From the NCBI GenBank assembly GCA_039881145.1, contig JAYKKI010000126.1:4434001-4498000 (forward strand): 64,000 nt of DNA. Reading direction: 5' to 3'. The stretch comes from Druceiella hillmani. Lineage: Eukaryota; Arthropoda; Insecta; Lepidoptera; Hepialidae. Positions 12,681-23,869 of the stretch are shown in pieces; the first letter of the stretch is position 1, and each line of letters opens with the position of its first letter. The position numbers and the translations under genes were made by a program. A model generated the notes under the pieces. The model was not told the origin of the DNA. It worked only from the letters and a program-made list of their open reading frames with translations, and ran no database searches.

Positions 12681-12685
12681 TTTCT

Positions 12686-12808
12686 TTTCGTTCATTTCGC
12701 GACACGTAACACTCTCAAAATATGGCTTTAAAACTCCAAAGTCTACTTTTGGAGTCAGCATTATTTTAACTGGCCAATTGAAATACTGATCTTAATATCA
12801 TGTATGTG

Positions 12809-12889
<81 letters not shown>

Positions 12890-13005
12890 GCAATATTTCA
12901 GTTTTTTTAATTTCGTTCATTTCTCAACATGCACTATTTACGATAGCATATTTCGATACATATATTAATACTCTTAAAGTCCGCTTTTGGGATTTGCATC
13001 CTTGT
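12686..13005 (+). repeat. Diverged direct repeats flanking a (TA)n tract
   Basis: tttcgttcatttc and a downstream taaaactc-aaagtc-acttttgg block occur before the microsatellite (12,686-12,763) and again after it (12,911-13,003). This suggests an old duplication into which, or between which, the TA tract expanded. Similarity is patchy. Confidence 0.35.
12801..12885. repeat. (TA)n microsatellite with TG interruptions
   Basis: About 85 bases of alternating TA are broken by tgta units. It is one of eight long TA tracts in the window. Confidence 0.95.
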
Positions 13006-13419
13006 ATCCGGTACTGGTAACTCTCGCGTTGATTTTATCACTAGTCGCACGTGTTTTCCGATAGAGTGCGGAACATGAAAATATCGATAGTTTTTAATCC
13101 TCTTTTCGAAAAAAAGAAGAAGAAAAAAAATAGAATATCCCTTCTTTTCTGCTTTCTCTTTAACACCTCACTGGTGTCACCAGCATTAATTAACTAAGTA
13201 GTAGTAGAATGTAGTGATAATTTATACTGCACGTATAGATCAAACCTCGAAGGTTCAATCCAATTTTGGAGCTGGCCATAGTACCTCAATTTCACTTGTT
13301 AAGATTATTGATCAAGTGCGCTTGGCGATTATTGACACAAATTCACCATTCTAGTACTTCCTCACTTCACTTTGGTTTTGCTATTTTTCTAGCTTATTTG
13401 AAATACTTAATATTTCTCA

Positions 13420-14512
13420 AAGTTCCCTAGTATGATTTAACTCATATTCGCATAGACCCAGGCCATGTTTTGATTCTCCAAATGTTTATTCCGAGTGGAC
13501 CGACCTTACAGGTTGTGTGCTTCTAGGATGAAATATTTCTTCCCTCCTCTTCTCCATATTTATTGACAATTTGTTAAGAATACCAGTAGTAAATATCATC
13601 TCTATGCTGATGATCTGAAAATCTATGCACATTTAGACCTTTATTCCATAACAAAAAAACATTGAAAATCTTAATCAGAATCTTGCCGCAATCGATCAGT
13701 GGTCTTTCAGTTAATTCAAGCAATTCACAAGCTATGATTTTTGGTAGTCAAAGAATTGTTTAAAAAATAAACCTGATAAATTTACCTTAGCTAGTGCTAA
13801 ATCTTAAAGACCTGCGTCTAATGATCGATCAAGTAAATTATGTTAGTCATTGTGTTTTCAACAGGACACGTCGCATACCAAGCGTCTTTAGCGCTTTCTT
13901 TCGACTAAAACAAAAATCTACTTTTATCAAACACTCCTTTTACCGATAATTGATAATGTAGATGTACGCTATCCTGATTTTAATGAAATTTTTCATTCAT
14001 GAAATTCTTTTAAAGATATTTATAAATCCGGTACATACTGAAGAAAATTGAAGATTCGCGATCGGCATCAACTTCAAATATTCACTCTTTTCATTAATAC
14101 GTCGGCAGATTTAAAAAATTGTCTACTCACGGTCTTGAGTCACGCACTGGAAGTTTACTCGCCCTTCGCGGAAGCTTACTGTCTAAGTGGTTTTACTGTC
14201 CGTGTAGCATCTCTTACGGAAAATCCCTTACTGTCCAACTAGTTTTACCCTTACTGTTCAATTAGTACCTTTTACGGAAAATTCCTCAGTGTCCATCTTG
14301 TTTTCCCTTCCTGTGCAAGTAGTACTTCTTATGGAAAATCCCTTATGGTTTTTATATACATTTTATATTTCATGTTGTAACATCTCTTGCAGTCTATGAA
14401 ACAATACATTTTTCAAAACTTATTGGCATACTTAAACGAAGAAGATTGCTCTTGTAGCAATATGTTCTTTATCTTTACTGTACAGTAAAGCTACATAATA
14501 AATAAATAAGGA
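13420..14512 (+). mobile_element. Decayed non-LTR retrotransposon (Jockey/CR1-like), 3' part
   Basis: Frame-shifting fragments read as a LINE reverse transcriptase. SPNVYSEWTDLTG (13,475-13,515) lies before a damaged GVPQGS-like region. LFSIFIDNL follows, then KYHLYADDLKIY, whose YADD at 13,603-13,614 is the catalytic motif. LNQNLAAIDQW, SQAMIFGSQR and a C-terminal stretch near 13,900-14,080 come next. Many stops and shifts show that it is dead. The 3' end carries a hairpin (14,445-14,461) and ends cataataaataaataagg, a typical non-poly-A LINE tail. The 5' part is missing or unrecognisable. Placement in the Jockey/CR1 group is from motif style only. Confidence 0.8.
14172..14344 (+). repeat. 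Three-copy 58-bp minisatellite in the LINE 3' region
   Basis: Units end in acggaaaatccctta (14,213), acggaaaattcctca (14,271) and atggaaaatccctta (14,328), spaced 58 and 57 bases. Each carries a ctgtccaactagtttt-type core. The array lies between the last recognisable LINE protein and the LINE tail, so it is probably part of that element's 3' UTR. Confidence 0.7.
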
Positions 14513-14699
14513 ATAAAACTGAAAAAATGTGTTAAAATGCATCGAGTTATTTTTGCGTGATGCTTAGCATCATAACACATCGATATGTAAATTAGTCCAA
14601 TATTATATTTACGTGGAAATTTACCGGCAATTGATTCAGAGACTTTTATGCTCTATATATTTGTAAGAAATAAGGCTGATTTTCTTTCTATCAAAATTT

Positions 14700-14840
14700 A
14701 CACTGTCGGTGTCGGTCACTCATATAGTGAGTGAGTCATTCAGTTAAGGTACTTTTGAAGTTATACTTCTTTAGGCGCGTTATGAAAAAATGATGAGAGT
14801 GAAATTTTAAGATTCGTCAGACAAAAGTTACAGTATGAAG
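14700..14840. mobile_element. Dispersed repeat fragment with gaagttatacttct motif
   Basis: The segment contains gaagttatacttctttaggcgcg. A reverse-oriented relative (aagaagtataacttctcacgcgcg) follows the endonuclease fossil at 15,793. I infer both are pieces of the same transposon family. Confidence 0.4.
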
Positions 14841-14920
14841 TTGCAGCGGTTGCAGTCTCGAAACAAAAGCTACCAACAAAATAGAAATAGAACCTCTATT
14901 AGTCGCGCAAGTTGGCACGA

Positions 14921-15026
14921 TGCGATTTATATATGTGCTGATAAATTATATTCAGTAGTGATTTAATTCAGTAGTGATAAGTGCGATTTATATATGTGCT
15001 GATAAATTATATTCAGTAGTGATTTA
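14921..15026 (+). repeat. 61-bp direct duplication
   Basis: tgcgatttatatatgtgctg begins at 14,921 and 14,982 and is followed both times by the same 25 or so bases with no mismatch. A recent tandem duplication. Confidence 0.85.
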
Positions 15027-15029
15027 AAT

Positions 15030-15470
15030 TCAATATTTTGATTAATATATTTACTATTCGTAAATATTAGTGAAAAAATTGTGTTTATAGACTTTTTCAA
15101 GTGCTCCAATATAATTGAGGTTATCTATCCGTATGTATTATTTATTGATATAAATTAATATATTATTATTTAACATAATTAATACTAAATATTATTAAAT
15201 TATTAATGTTAAATATTTATTATTGGTTATTCAATATTTTAAAAGTAAATAAATAAATTTAATAATAAATTCAATTTGAATTCATTGAATTTAAGTTTAT
15301 TCATTTTTTAAATATTGTTATCATTTTCTTACTTTAATATTCACTTTTCATTTTTATCAAAAAGTTTTCATTAAATTTGTTCATTTATTTTTATAAATAT
15401 TTATTATTTTCATTTATTCAATTTAATAATAAATATTGAAAATTAATATTTTAATTTGATGTTTAATTTT
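15030..15470. other. Very AT-rich stretch, nothing seen
   Basis: Almost pure A and T in runs of tta, aat and attt. Stops are dense in all frames. Confidence 0.6.
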
Positions 15471-15471
15471 A

Positions 15472-15850
15472 ATGTTTATCACAAATTTTTCCCGTGAAGA
15501 TGCTCGTCCACTTATTGATTTCCTCCAAAGTGACTTGACTCTAGCCATGAATAATAATCCTCTGGTTTCGACAACACGACATGGCACTACCATAGATGCT
15601 GTATTTGTATGATATCTCAACGCTGTTAATACAAGACTTTTTGTATCATACTTTAGTTATCATAAGCCACTGATAACTGAATTTCCGATTCAGTCATTAC
15701 CGGAAGATGCTATGGCTTTTCCAGTCCTTTTATTATTTTATTGTAATTTATTATTTGCATACAATGAAATACTATTTTTTAATGATGCCAAAGAAGTATA
15801 ACTTCTCACGCGCGTACATAAGTACACGCACCCTTTTTTTTTTAAAAATG
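15472..15850 (+). pseudogene. Endonuclease (EEP)-like transposon fragment
   Basis: From 15,472 the plus strand reads SREDARPLIDFLQSD, then MNNNPLVSTTRHGTTIDAVF, a TGA at 15,610, and in the same frame LFVSYFSYHKPLI. This resembles the C-terminal half of the exonuclease-endonuclease-phosphatase domain carried by LINEs and by some Helentron-type elements. The single TGA could be a decayed CGA. The catalytic N-terminal half and any following transposase or RT are absent. After it, at 15,790-15,830, comes a non-coding motif (aagaagtataacttctcacg) related to that at 14,750. It is clearly mobile in origin; the element type is uncertain. Confidence 0.65.
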
Positions 15851-16304
15851 GTAGAGTACTCCTTCTAAAGCTATCGACAATCATCATACTGGAATAAGTT
15901 TTTTTAACTAATTGTATGACAAACAAATGTATGTAAATAGTCAGGAAACGCCCTGAAAAAAATAGAGGGTTAACTTCTGATTCATTACAGGTTTCAGGAC
16001 TTGGGAGATATGCCGGCGAAATAAGCACTGGCTGAAATAGCAGATAATTGTTGAACATGCCCACCTGCAAATTAATTTAAAAAAATATAATTTTATTGGT
16101 TCCTAAAATTCTTAATACGGTTTGATCAATATTGGAGAGTAGCTGTGATCAAGTAAAACCAAAACAAATTTTTAGAATTTTTTCTGTGCGTCTTTTTGTT
16201 ACAACGGTACGTAAAACCTACTCGGTAGATATAAATGAGATTCTCATTGAGATTATGCTTGAGATTTGTAGCAAATGTAGACTATATTATGAATATTATT
16301 TTAA

Positions 16305-16596
16305 ATAATATTTTAAATTCAATAGTTGGAGCTCACGCAGTAAGAACCTAGTGCTCAGACTCGATAACATATGATGGTTCTCTGCTTTTAAATTCTATAG
16401 TTGGCGCTCACGCCGTAAAAACCTAGTGCTTATTCTTGATAACATATTATGGTTCCCTGCTTTTAAATTCCATAGTTGGCGTTCACGCGGTAAGAACCTA
16501 GTGCTCAGACTTGATAACATATTATGGTTCCCTCCTTTTAAATTCAATAATTGGTGCTCACGCGGTAAGAACCTAGTGCTCGAACTTGATAATCGG
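16305..16596. repeat. 75-bp minisatellite, four copies
   Basis: ttttaaattc recurs at 16,311, 16,386, 16,461 and 16,536, exactly 75 apart. Each copy is followed by atagttggcgctcacgcggt and aagaacctagtgctc. Because 75 is a multiple of three and the unit lacks stops in some frames, ORFs of 73 codons appear on both strands. These are by-products of the repeat, not evidence for a gene. Confidence 0.9.
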
Positions 16597-16599
16597 TTA

Positions 16600-17580
16600 A
16601 AAGAAATTATCAACACAGTAATTCAGTTTAAAGTTGAGTTAAATTAAAATTTACCTTAGTCTTGATTAACGGTAAAGTTATGTTTAAAAACTAACGCTTG
16701 TTTTGTGATGGAAACATAACTTATGATCCACAAAAGAAAGATCACATATATTTATAATAAAATATTTAACGTTCATATTCACCACACAAGTGAATCTGTA
16801 GGTAACAGCTAGTAGATAATTACAGAATAAAATGCTATCAAAAATATATAGGAATGTGATATTAGTAACATATCATATTTAATCATATAGGCGAACTATA
16901 CAGACAGAATAGATGAAAAATAGTAAGATGTGGTTTAAATTGTTATTTTTTTGCCAGTTTAGTAGCGTATACAAGAATATTTTTATCTATTTATAAAATT
17001 CTTTTATTTTTATGTATTTATAAAATACCTATATTCTGATGCTTAATTAATGTTTAGGAGACTGTATGCTTTCACATGTGGCAAATACAAACATATATTT
17101 GCTAAGTGTATATAATAGTCTGCATATGAATTGCGTGTTTTACTGTATTCATATATTCTTTATGTATTATTTATTATTAATATTCTTGTGTACGTGTACG
17201 TGTGTATGTATATCAACAGGTGCTGGCTATAAACTAACTGTCTGTGAAGCTTATAACATAACCGCGCTAACCGAGCAAGTTACTTTTTTGTGGAAAACGT
17301 TTGGCGTCGTTTAAATTTAAGATATGTTATTAAATTTGTCATTGTTTTTCTCTGTGTTTTTATGAAAATTTCTGTGTATACTGTTTTTTTATTTCTGTAT
17401 ATTTTATTCGAAAATAAATTTTTATTATTATGATTATAAATACAAATTTTTTTTTCGGCAACAGTGTTTACTTATATGAACACTCTGTAATTTCGTCGTT
17501 GCTCATTTCTATATGCCAAACAAAAACAAAATTTACTGTGAAACTGCCGAAGTTTAGCATTCAATACCGTGTACCTTGTC
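16600..17580. other. AT-rich DNA, no gene seen
   Basis: An 82-codon ORF at 17,066-17,314 is hydrophobic and cysteine-rich by composition but has no motif, no promoter and no splice signals that I trust. Confidence 0.45.
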
Positions 17581-17589
17581 GCAATAGTA

Positions 17590-17890
17590 AATTAAGATAA
17601 CGATCGTACAGCAAAATAACGCCCATACATCTCAATAACCCGACGTAAGCACGCAGCTACAGCCCCCATCTCGACTATCGGTACGGGACTGTAGATACGT
17701 GCTACTGGGTATCCTGTGACTGCGCAGCGGAGCCCTACATAATATCGACGGTGATCCCCTGTGACTTGATAATATATTGTTGTTTGAAAGCCGGCCTTTA
17801 TGCCACCCATTTACAGTCCCGCGCGTCTCTACGCCCCGGAGCCAACTTTATATCGGGGCTCTATAGCGCTATGGCTACTTGTGAGTATAC
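17590..17890. promoter_or_regulatory. GC-rich patch, possible conserved non-coding element
   Basis: About 300 bases of clearly higher GC (for example ctgtgactgcgcagcggagc and agtcccgcgcgtctctacgc). Open frames exist on both strands, but neither has codon bias or splice context. Composition alone suggests conserved regulatory sequence or a lost exon. Confidence 0.3.
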
Positions 17891-18111
17891 ATATCTTATC
17901 GATTTGTTTTTAGTTTCGTCTGAGAATGATAAATCCGTACCGAAAAATTCAGAGCCGTAACTTGGAAATTGCGAAGTAGGTTATTTTTTTACGCCATCGG
18001 GCGTAAACTCCCCTCTAGACAGTCTTTCATCGAACTTTTTATAGGATTCAATAAAACATTTTAAAAAATATGCAGAGATTCTAATCTTTTATATGTATCA
18101 TTAGTCATGAC

Positions 18112-18131
18112 TAAGATGTCATGACATCTTA
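18112..18131. repeat. Perfect 20-bp palindrome
   Basis: taagatgtca followed by tgacatctta, with no spacer. Directly upstream is the related gtcatgac. No function assigned. Confidence 0.8.
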
Positions 18132-18242
18132 CGTCCCTTAATTATTAGGCGAGAAAAAAAAATTGGTAATGGGTACAATGTCATTCATTAAAGATTAAAA
18201 TGGTTGAATATTTAATGTATTTGGCGTTAATTTTGGAGAAGT

Positions 18243-18480
18243 CCATTATTCACAATTAAATGAAACTACATGATGTAGTATTATTTCTACTTTCTTTAAG
18301 TTCTTTATCACGACTTAGGTTTTGTTGTATTATAACATCTTCATGTGGGCTATTAACAAAGATTCAATCTTTGCTAATAGCCCACCTGAAGATGCTGTAA
18401 TACAACGAAACCTAGATTGTGGTAAAGAACTTAAAGAAAGTAGAAATAATACTACATCACGTAGTTTCATTTAATGGTGA
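18243..18480. mobile_element. Foldback (MITE-like) element, copy 2, hammerhead motif decayed
   Basis: Arms 18,243-18,364 and 18,366-18,480 match copy 1 throughout. The right arm still has CCAC/GTGG, CTGAAGA and GAAAC (18,382-18,422). However, stem II now has a C-A mismatch, stem III lost a pair, and the cleavage triplet is ATT. The left arm lost more: CTGAAGA became ATGAAGA and GAAAC became AAAAC. The two arms decayed independently, as expected of a dead insertion. Confidence 0.8.
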
Positions 18481-18767
18481 TTAAAATGGTTATCAATGAA
18501 AGTATATTCAGGGGAAATTACAATTTTCATGAAAAAAGCGAAAACCGACCAGGTGCTTTTCGGTAAACACATAAAGTAGGATTATTTCAATGAAGGATAG
18601 GATTTCAATGAAGTACAAAATCGATACAGTATCTAACATTGTTAATTAATATTTAATATTCGCAGAGAATTAAAGAAAAATCCCGAGTTCTGATAATGCA
18701 CATCATTATACTGAGCTTTTCGGAAGGTTGACATATCTTTTATTTTTTTAACTACTTATCTATATTA

Positions 18768-20545
18768 TTGTCTATATAATTGTCTATTTATTTATCTCAT
18801 TTAAACATATACATACAATTTTTAATATAAAACACCATCAGACACAATCGTAGCAGCAAAAATAACTGCTATATAATTGTCTATTTATTTATCACATTTA
18901 AACATAAACATACAATTTTTAATATAAAACACCATCAGACACAATCGTAGCAGCAAAAATAACTGCTATATAATTGTCTATTTATTTATCTCATTTAAAC
19001 ATAAACATACAATTTTTAATATAAAACACCATCAGACACAATCGTAGCAGCAAAAATAACTGCTATATAATTGTCTATTTATTTATCTCATTTAAACATA
19101 TACATACAATTTTTAATATAAAACACCATCAGACACAATCGTAGCAGCAAAAATAACTGCTATATAATTGTCTATTTATTTATCACATTTAAACATAAAC
19201 ATACAATTTTTAATATAAAACACCATCAGACACAATCGTAGCAGCAAAAATAACTGCTATATAATTGTCTATTTATTTATCTCATTTAAACTTAAACATA
19301 CAATTTTTAATATAAAACACCATCAGACACAATCGTATCAGCAAAAATAACTGCTATATAATTGTCTATTTATTTATCTCATTTAAACATAAACATACAA
19401 TTTTTAATATAAAACACCATCAGACACAATCGTACCAGCAAAAATAACTGCTATATAATTGTCTATTTATTTATCACATTTAAACATAAACATACAATTT
19501 TTAATATAAAACACCATCAGACACAATCGTAGCAGCAAAAATAACTGCTATATAATTGTCTATTTATTTATCTCATTTAAACATAAACATACAATTTTTA
19601 ATATAAAACACCATCAGACACAATCGTATCAGCAAAAATAACTGCTATATAATTGTCTATTTATTTATCTCATTTAAACATAAACATACAATTTTTAATA
19701 TAAAACACCATCAGACACAATCGTAGCAGCAAAAATAACTGCTATATAATTGTCTATTTATTTATCTCATTTAAACATATACATACAATTTTTAATATAA
19801 AACACCATCAGACACAATCGTAGCAGCAAAAATAACTGCTATATAATTGTCTATTTATTTATCACATTTAAACATAAACATACAATTTTTAATATAAAAC
19901 ACCATCAGACACAATCGTAGCAGCAAAAATAACTGCTATATAATTGTCTATTTATTTATCTCATTTAAACATAAACATACAATTTTTAATATAAAACACC
20001 ATCAGACACAATCGTATCAGCAAAAATAACTGCTATATAATTGTCTATTTATTTATCTCATTTAAACATAAACATACAATTTTTAATATAAAACACCATC
20101 AGACACAATCGTACCAGCAAAAATAACTGCTATATAATTGTCTATTTATTTATCACATTTAAACATAAACATACAATTTTTAATATAAAACACCATCAGA
20201 CACAATCGTAGCAGCAAAAATAACTGCTATATAATTGTCTATTTATTTATCTCATTTAAACATAAACATACAATTTTTAATATAAAACACCATCAGACAC
20301 AATCGTAGCAGCAAAAATAACTGCTATATAATTGTCTATTTATTTATCTCATTTAAACATAAACATACAATTTTTAATATAAAACACCATCAGACACAAT
20401 CGTAGCAGCAAAAATAACTGCTATATAATTGTCTATTTATTTATCTCATTTAAACATAAACATACAATTTTTAATATAAAACACCATCAGACACAATCGT
20501 AGCAGCAAAAATAACTGCTATATAATTGTCTATTTATTTATATAA
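18768..20545 (+). repeat. 97-bp satellite array, about 18 copies
   Basis: The start of actgct in successive units falls at 18,865, 18,962 and 19,059, so the period is 97. Units are nearly identical. Informative variants are tatctc or tatcac, catatacat or cataaacat, and cgtagcagc, cgtatcagc or cgtaccagc. Their order repeats every seven units (19,062 to 19,741 is 679 bases), which is a higher-order repeat. Most units contain a hairpin, tagcag-caaaaataa-ctgcta, broken in the atc and acc variants. The array is non-coding. Confidence 0.95.
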
Positions 20546-20599
20546 TTTTAATTTGACTATTTATGTTTCAATAGCATGGGGCGACAGGGACACCGAAGG

Positions 20600-20770
20600 G
20601 TTAACATATATCATATTATAGATACCTTTTATTAAATATTAATATATCCCATATTAATAAATATTAATAGATACCATATTATTAAACATTAACGGATACC
20701 ATATTACTAAATGTTACAGATACCGTATCACCAAATATTATGTATACCACATTACTAAATATTAACACAT
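20600..20770 (+). repeat. Degenerate about 34-bp tandem repeat
   Basis: Five loosely similar units of the form ataccatattactaaatatta with single changes follow the 97-bp array. They do not resemble the 97-bp unit and are probably an independent old minisatellite. Confidence 0.6.
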
Positions 20771-20814
20771 TCTATAATACTAAACTAACTGAATTTCACC
20801 TCGCACTCTTTGAT

Positions 20815-21085
20815 TCGTTCTTGCCACAACGAAAACTCGTCAATAATCAGTTAACCAAATACCGCTCATATCTCCGAGCACCCCAACCCCCATACGTTAT
20901 AAATGAAGCCAAACACATCATCAAAAGTCGATCCATCTAGCGCAGACGGGGCTACCCTCCACCGACGGCGGTAGGAAACAAAATTTAAATTATAACAATA
21001 ATAACTGCTCCAGCGAGTACAGCGAAAGTGCGTTTGCATACCGTCTCTCGTGCTTCTCGGCGTTGGAGGGGCTGTGTCGTCGTAA
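20815..21085. promoter_or_regulatory. GC-rich patch, unassigned
   Basis: Composition rises through ctccgagcaccccaaccccc, cgcagacggggctaccctcc and ggcgttggaggggctgtgtc. There is no convincing frame. It may be conserved regulatory DNA. Confidence 0.25.
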
Positions 21086-21089
21086 TAAA

Positions 21090-22215
21090 ATGGTATTGGT
21101 ATATATTAGTTTTACAAACAAATAAGTTTTCTTTAAATTAATAACAAATTCTGTCATAGGTAAATTTTATGTCGGTAATTAGTAATATTTTTTCTTACAT
21201 TAACTATTCGGAATGAAATCTAAATTTAAAAACAAGTTATTATTAAACTAGTAATTTTTTTAAAGTATAATAATAATTTCTTAGTCACTTTGAAATGAAA
21301 TGAAGCAGAATTACGTTTTTTAACGTTTTTATGCATGTTGAAATTGATTACTTTGTACTATTCAAAGAATTTCATTTTAATAAATAAGGTATTGTTAGAT
21401 TTGTCTTGATTCCACGAGTAGCATAAGCTATATAACGTTACAAAAAAACAATATGGCGGTGGCTAGCGGCCATTTTGAATAAGGAGAATAAGTAGTCAAT
21501 ACAATACCTTTTCAATTATAAAATGTCGTTTGTGTAACCTCATGATCGATGCTAAAATCTCAGGCCAAAAGGAAAAATTAAAATCCTTTAACGCGTTTTA
21601 CTTCTTTTAGAGGATATATACACTGTATACACATAATTATTTTATGGCTAAACCTGTAGGTAGACAAAAATATTAATACATTTGTAACAAAATAATAACC
21701 CATTGCTTAATTAAAAGGAGAAAACCAAAGAGCATCAACGCTTGGGAGCTCAAAACTTGTGAAACAAACAACATAATTTCCATGTTGTGAACGAATTAAA
21801 TTGTCTAAGAAATATAACGTTTGTCTGGAGACAGCGTTTCGTATGTCATCATTGAAATTATGTCTCTAGATAGACGATGTAGATCTCTTGATATGAGATA
21901 TATTGTGAATGTAGTAGGACTTTTAGAAAAACATTACTTTATTTAAACTTGTTAAATGTGGTATTTAATTAAAAAAGCGAGGTTGACTCTATCGTAGAGT
22001 TCACTTACATTTATTGATACGTTCACTCATTAAAACTCATCAACCTGAAGTAGTCACATTTTCTGGTGTCATGTCACATGCAAAAAGCTCCCCCTCCTAA
22101 CGCACCTGCCACCAGCAGAGGTTACAAACTCCGTGAAAGAATATTGCCCAATGAATGACAATGAACTGCAACGCCATTTTATTTGAATTGTATAAGTATA
22201 ATTTGTAGTATTCAT
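21090..22215. other. AT-rich DNA, no gene seen
   Basis: No motif, repeat partner or RNA gene recognised. Confidence 0.5.
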
Positions 22216-22217
22216 AT

Positions 22218-22332
<115 letters not shown>

Positions 22333-22754
22333 TTGTTTTTATAGTTGTAACACTCGATTCAGGTTTTAAACTAAATAATAATATTGCACGTATACCTAAC
22401 TTATGTTTTACGAGAAATAGCCGACAAGAGACAAGGTAATTTTGATAACGCAAACTTTTTGAACATGCTATCCTGCTAGCCTGCGGAGTGAGATGTTGTC
22501 ACGTCAAACATTTTAATGTTAGAATTTTAATGTAACAATCAAGTTTTGGTAAACTTTTTTATTTTAATATATGTCAAATTCAAATATCGAATGGTTTTTG
22601 CATAATTTTTAAATGAATACCTGTGCAGTTTAGTGTATATGGATGAATATATATGTGGACTAGACTGTGACTATATGTAATTTGAAGTATAATTTAATTT
22701 TTTTCCACATAACTTAGTCATAATACCTTATTGTATTATCATTTGTTGTAACTT

Positions 22755-22990
22755 TAGTGTTACTTCATTGTAACAAGTTGCGACGTCACTACGGCAATAA
22801 TGGCTTTTATTGCATTGTTACATTATCACACTGCAAGTGCGAGTGCCAACCGTATTCATTCGGAGCGACTCATCACAGAAGGCCCGAGTCAAACGGACGC
22901 CCGGCAATATGCATTAAGTTACATATTGAGGCCGCCCCCCGTATCGCCCCCTTCGTAATGGTCCGTGTAATGTTTGGTAATAACGCCATG
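22755..22990. promoter_or_regulatory. GC-rich patch, possible conserved element
   Basis: A 235-base block includes ggcccgagtcaaacggacgc and gaggccgccccccgtatcgc. An 89-codon plus-strand ORF crosses it, but its composition and lack of motifs make a gene unlikely. Confidence 0.3.
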
Positions 22991-23869
22991 CAATATTATT
23001 CATCGAGTTATCTTTTTTGGTGTTGAAAATCTGCTTATATAGACTCTCCCATGGTATATTTGAATGGGGATTATATATGCTTTAATAACCATGATGGAAA
23101 ATGAAGTAATATTAATATTTTTGAATTCTTACTATTGTAAATAATATTTAATTAATCGAAACTTATCTTAGAAATTCAGTTTTTGGTATTCGGTTGAACA
23201 CTTAAGAAATTATTAAAACTTAGGAAATTATAAATTACTTTCGTCAGTTTCAGTACTTTTAGAAAAAAAAAGTATTTGTACTCATGTTTACACGCGGATA
23301 GCTACTGTACGTCCTACAGTACTAAGTAATGTTTACCCCTTTTTTAACGTTCCACAGAAAACTAAAACACCATTGTAATTTATAATACATCAATCTGTCA
23401 CAACCTATTCATCTGTCACAACATATAACCCATCCGTCAGCAAAAATATGACAATAATATATTTCAATATTCTAACGCAAGCCTAGATGTAATGTAGAAG
23501 CAGAAAATGTTTTTCCGGGTATCGTTGGATAGGTATTTTAAAATAAAATTAAGATCTCATTATTTTCCATTTTCAAATCCCTTTTCTTGTAAATATCAAG
23601 CTTCAAAGTCACGTTTTCCATCTTTGATTTTTCAACTATAGTTTGAAAAATTATAAATGCTAGCATTTTATTACTACTTTCAAATATAATTATTTCTATT
23701 GATTTGCATCAACAACTTCAAAAGATAAGGTCAACTTATTTTGCTTGTGCTCTGACAAGCATTTGACCTGTTGTTACTTCTAATTGTGAAATTTAGATTA
23801 ACTTTGAAAGTGAAAATCTACTCGATATGTTAAATACAGCTGTGAATTATGAGGTTACATATTAAAAAA

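Noticed and set aside
16395..16647. Paired 73-codon ORFs on opposite strands
   Set aside because: By-product of the 75-bp minisatellite. Symmetry on both strands argues against coding.
18768..20545. CRISPR-like array
   Set aside because: There are no unique spacers between repeats. The whole 97-bp unit repeats head to tail and the context is eukaryotic.
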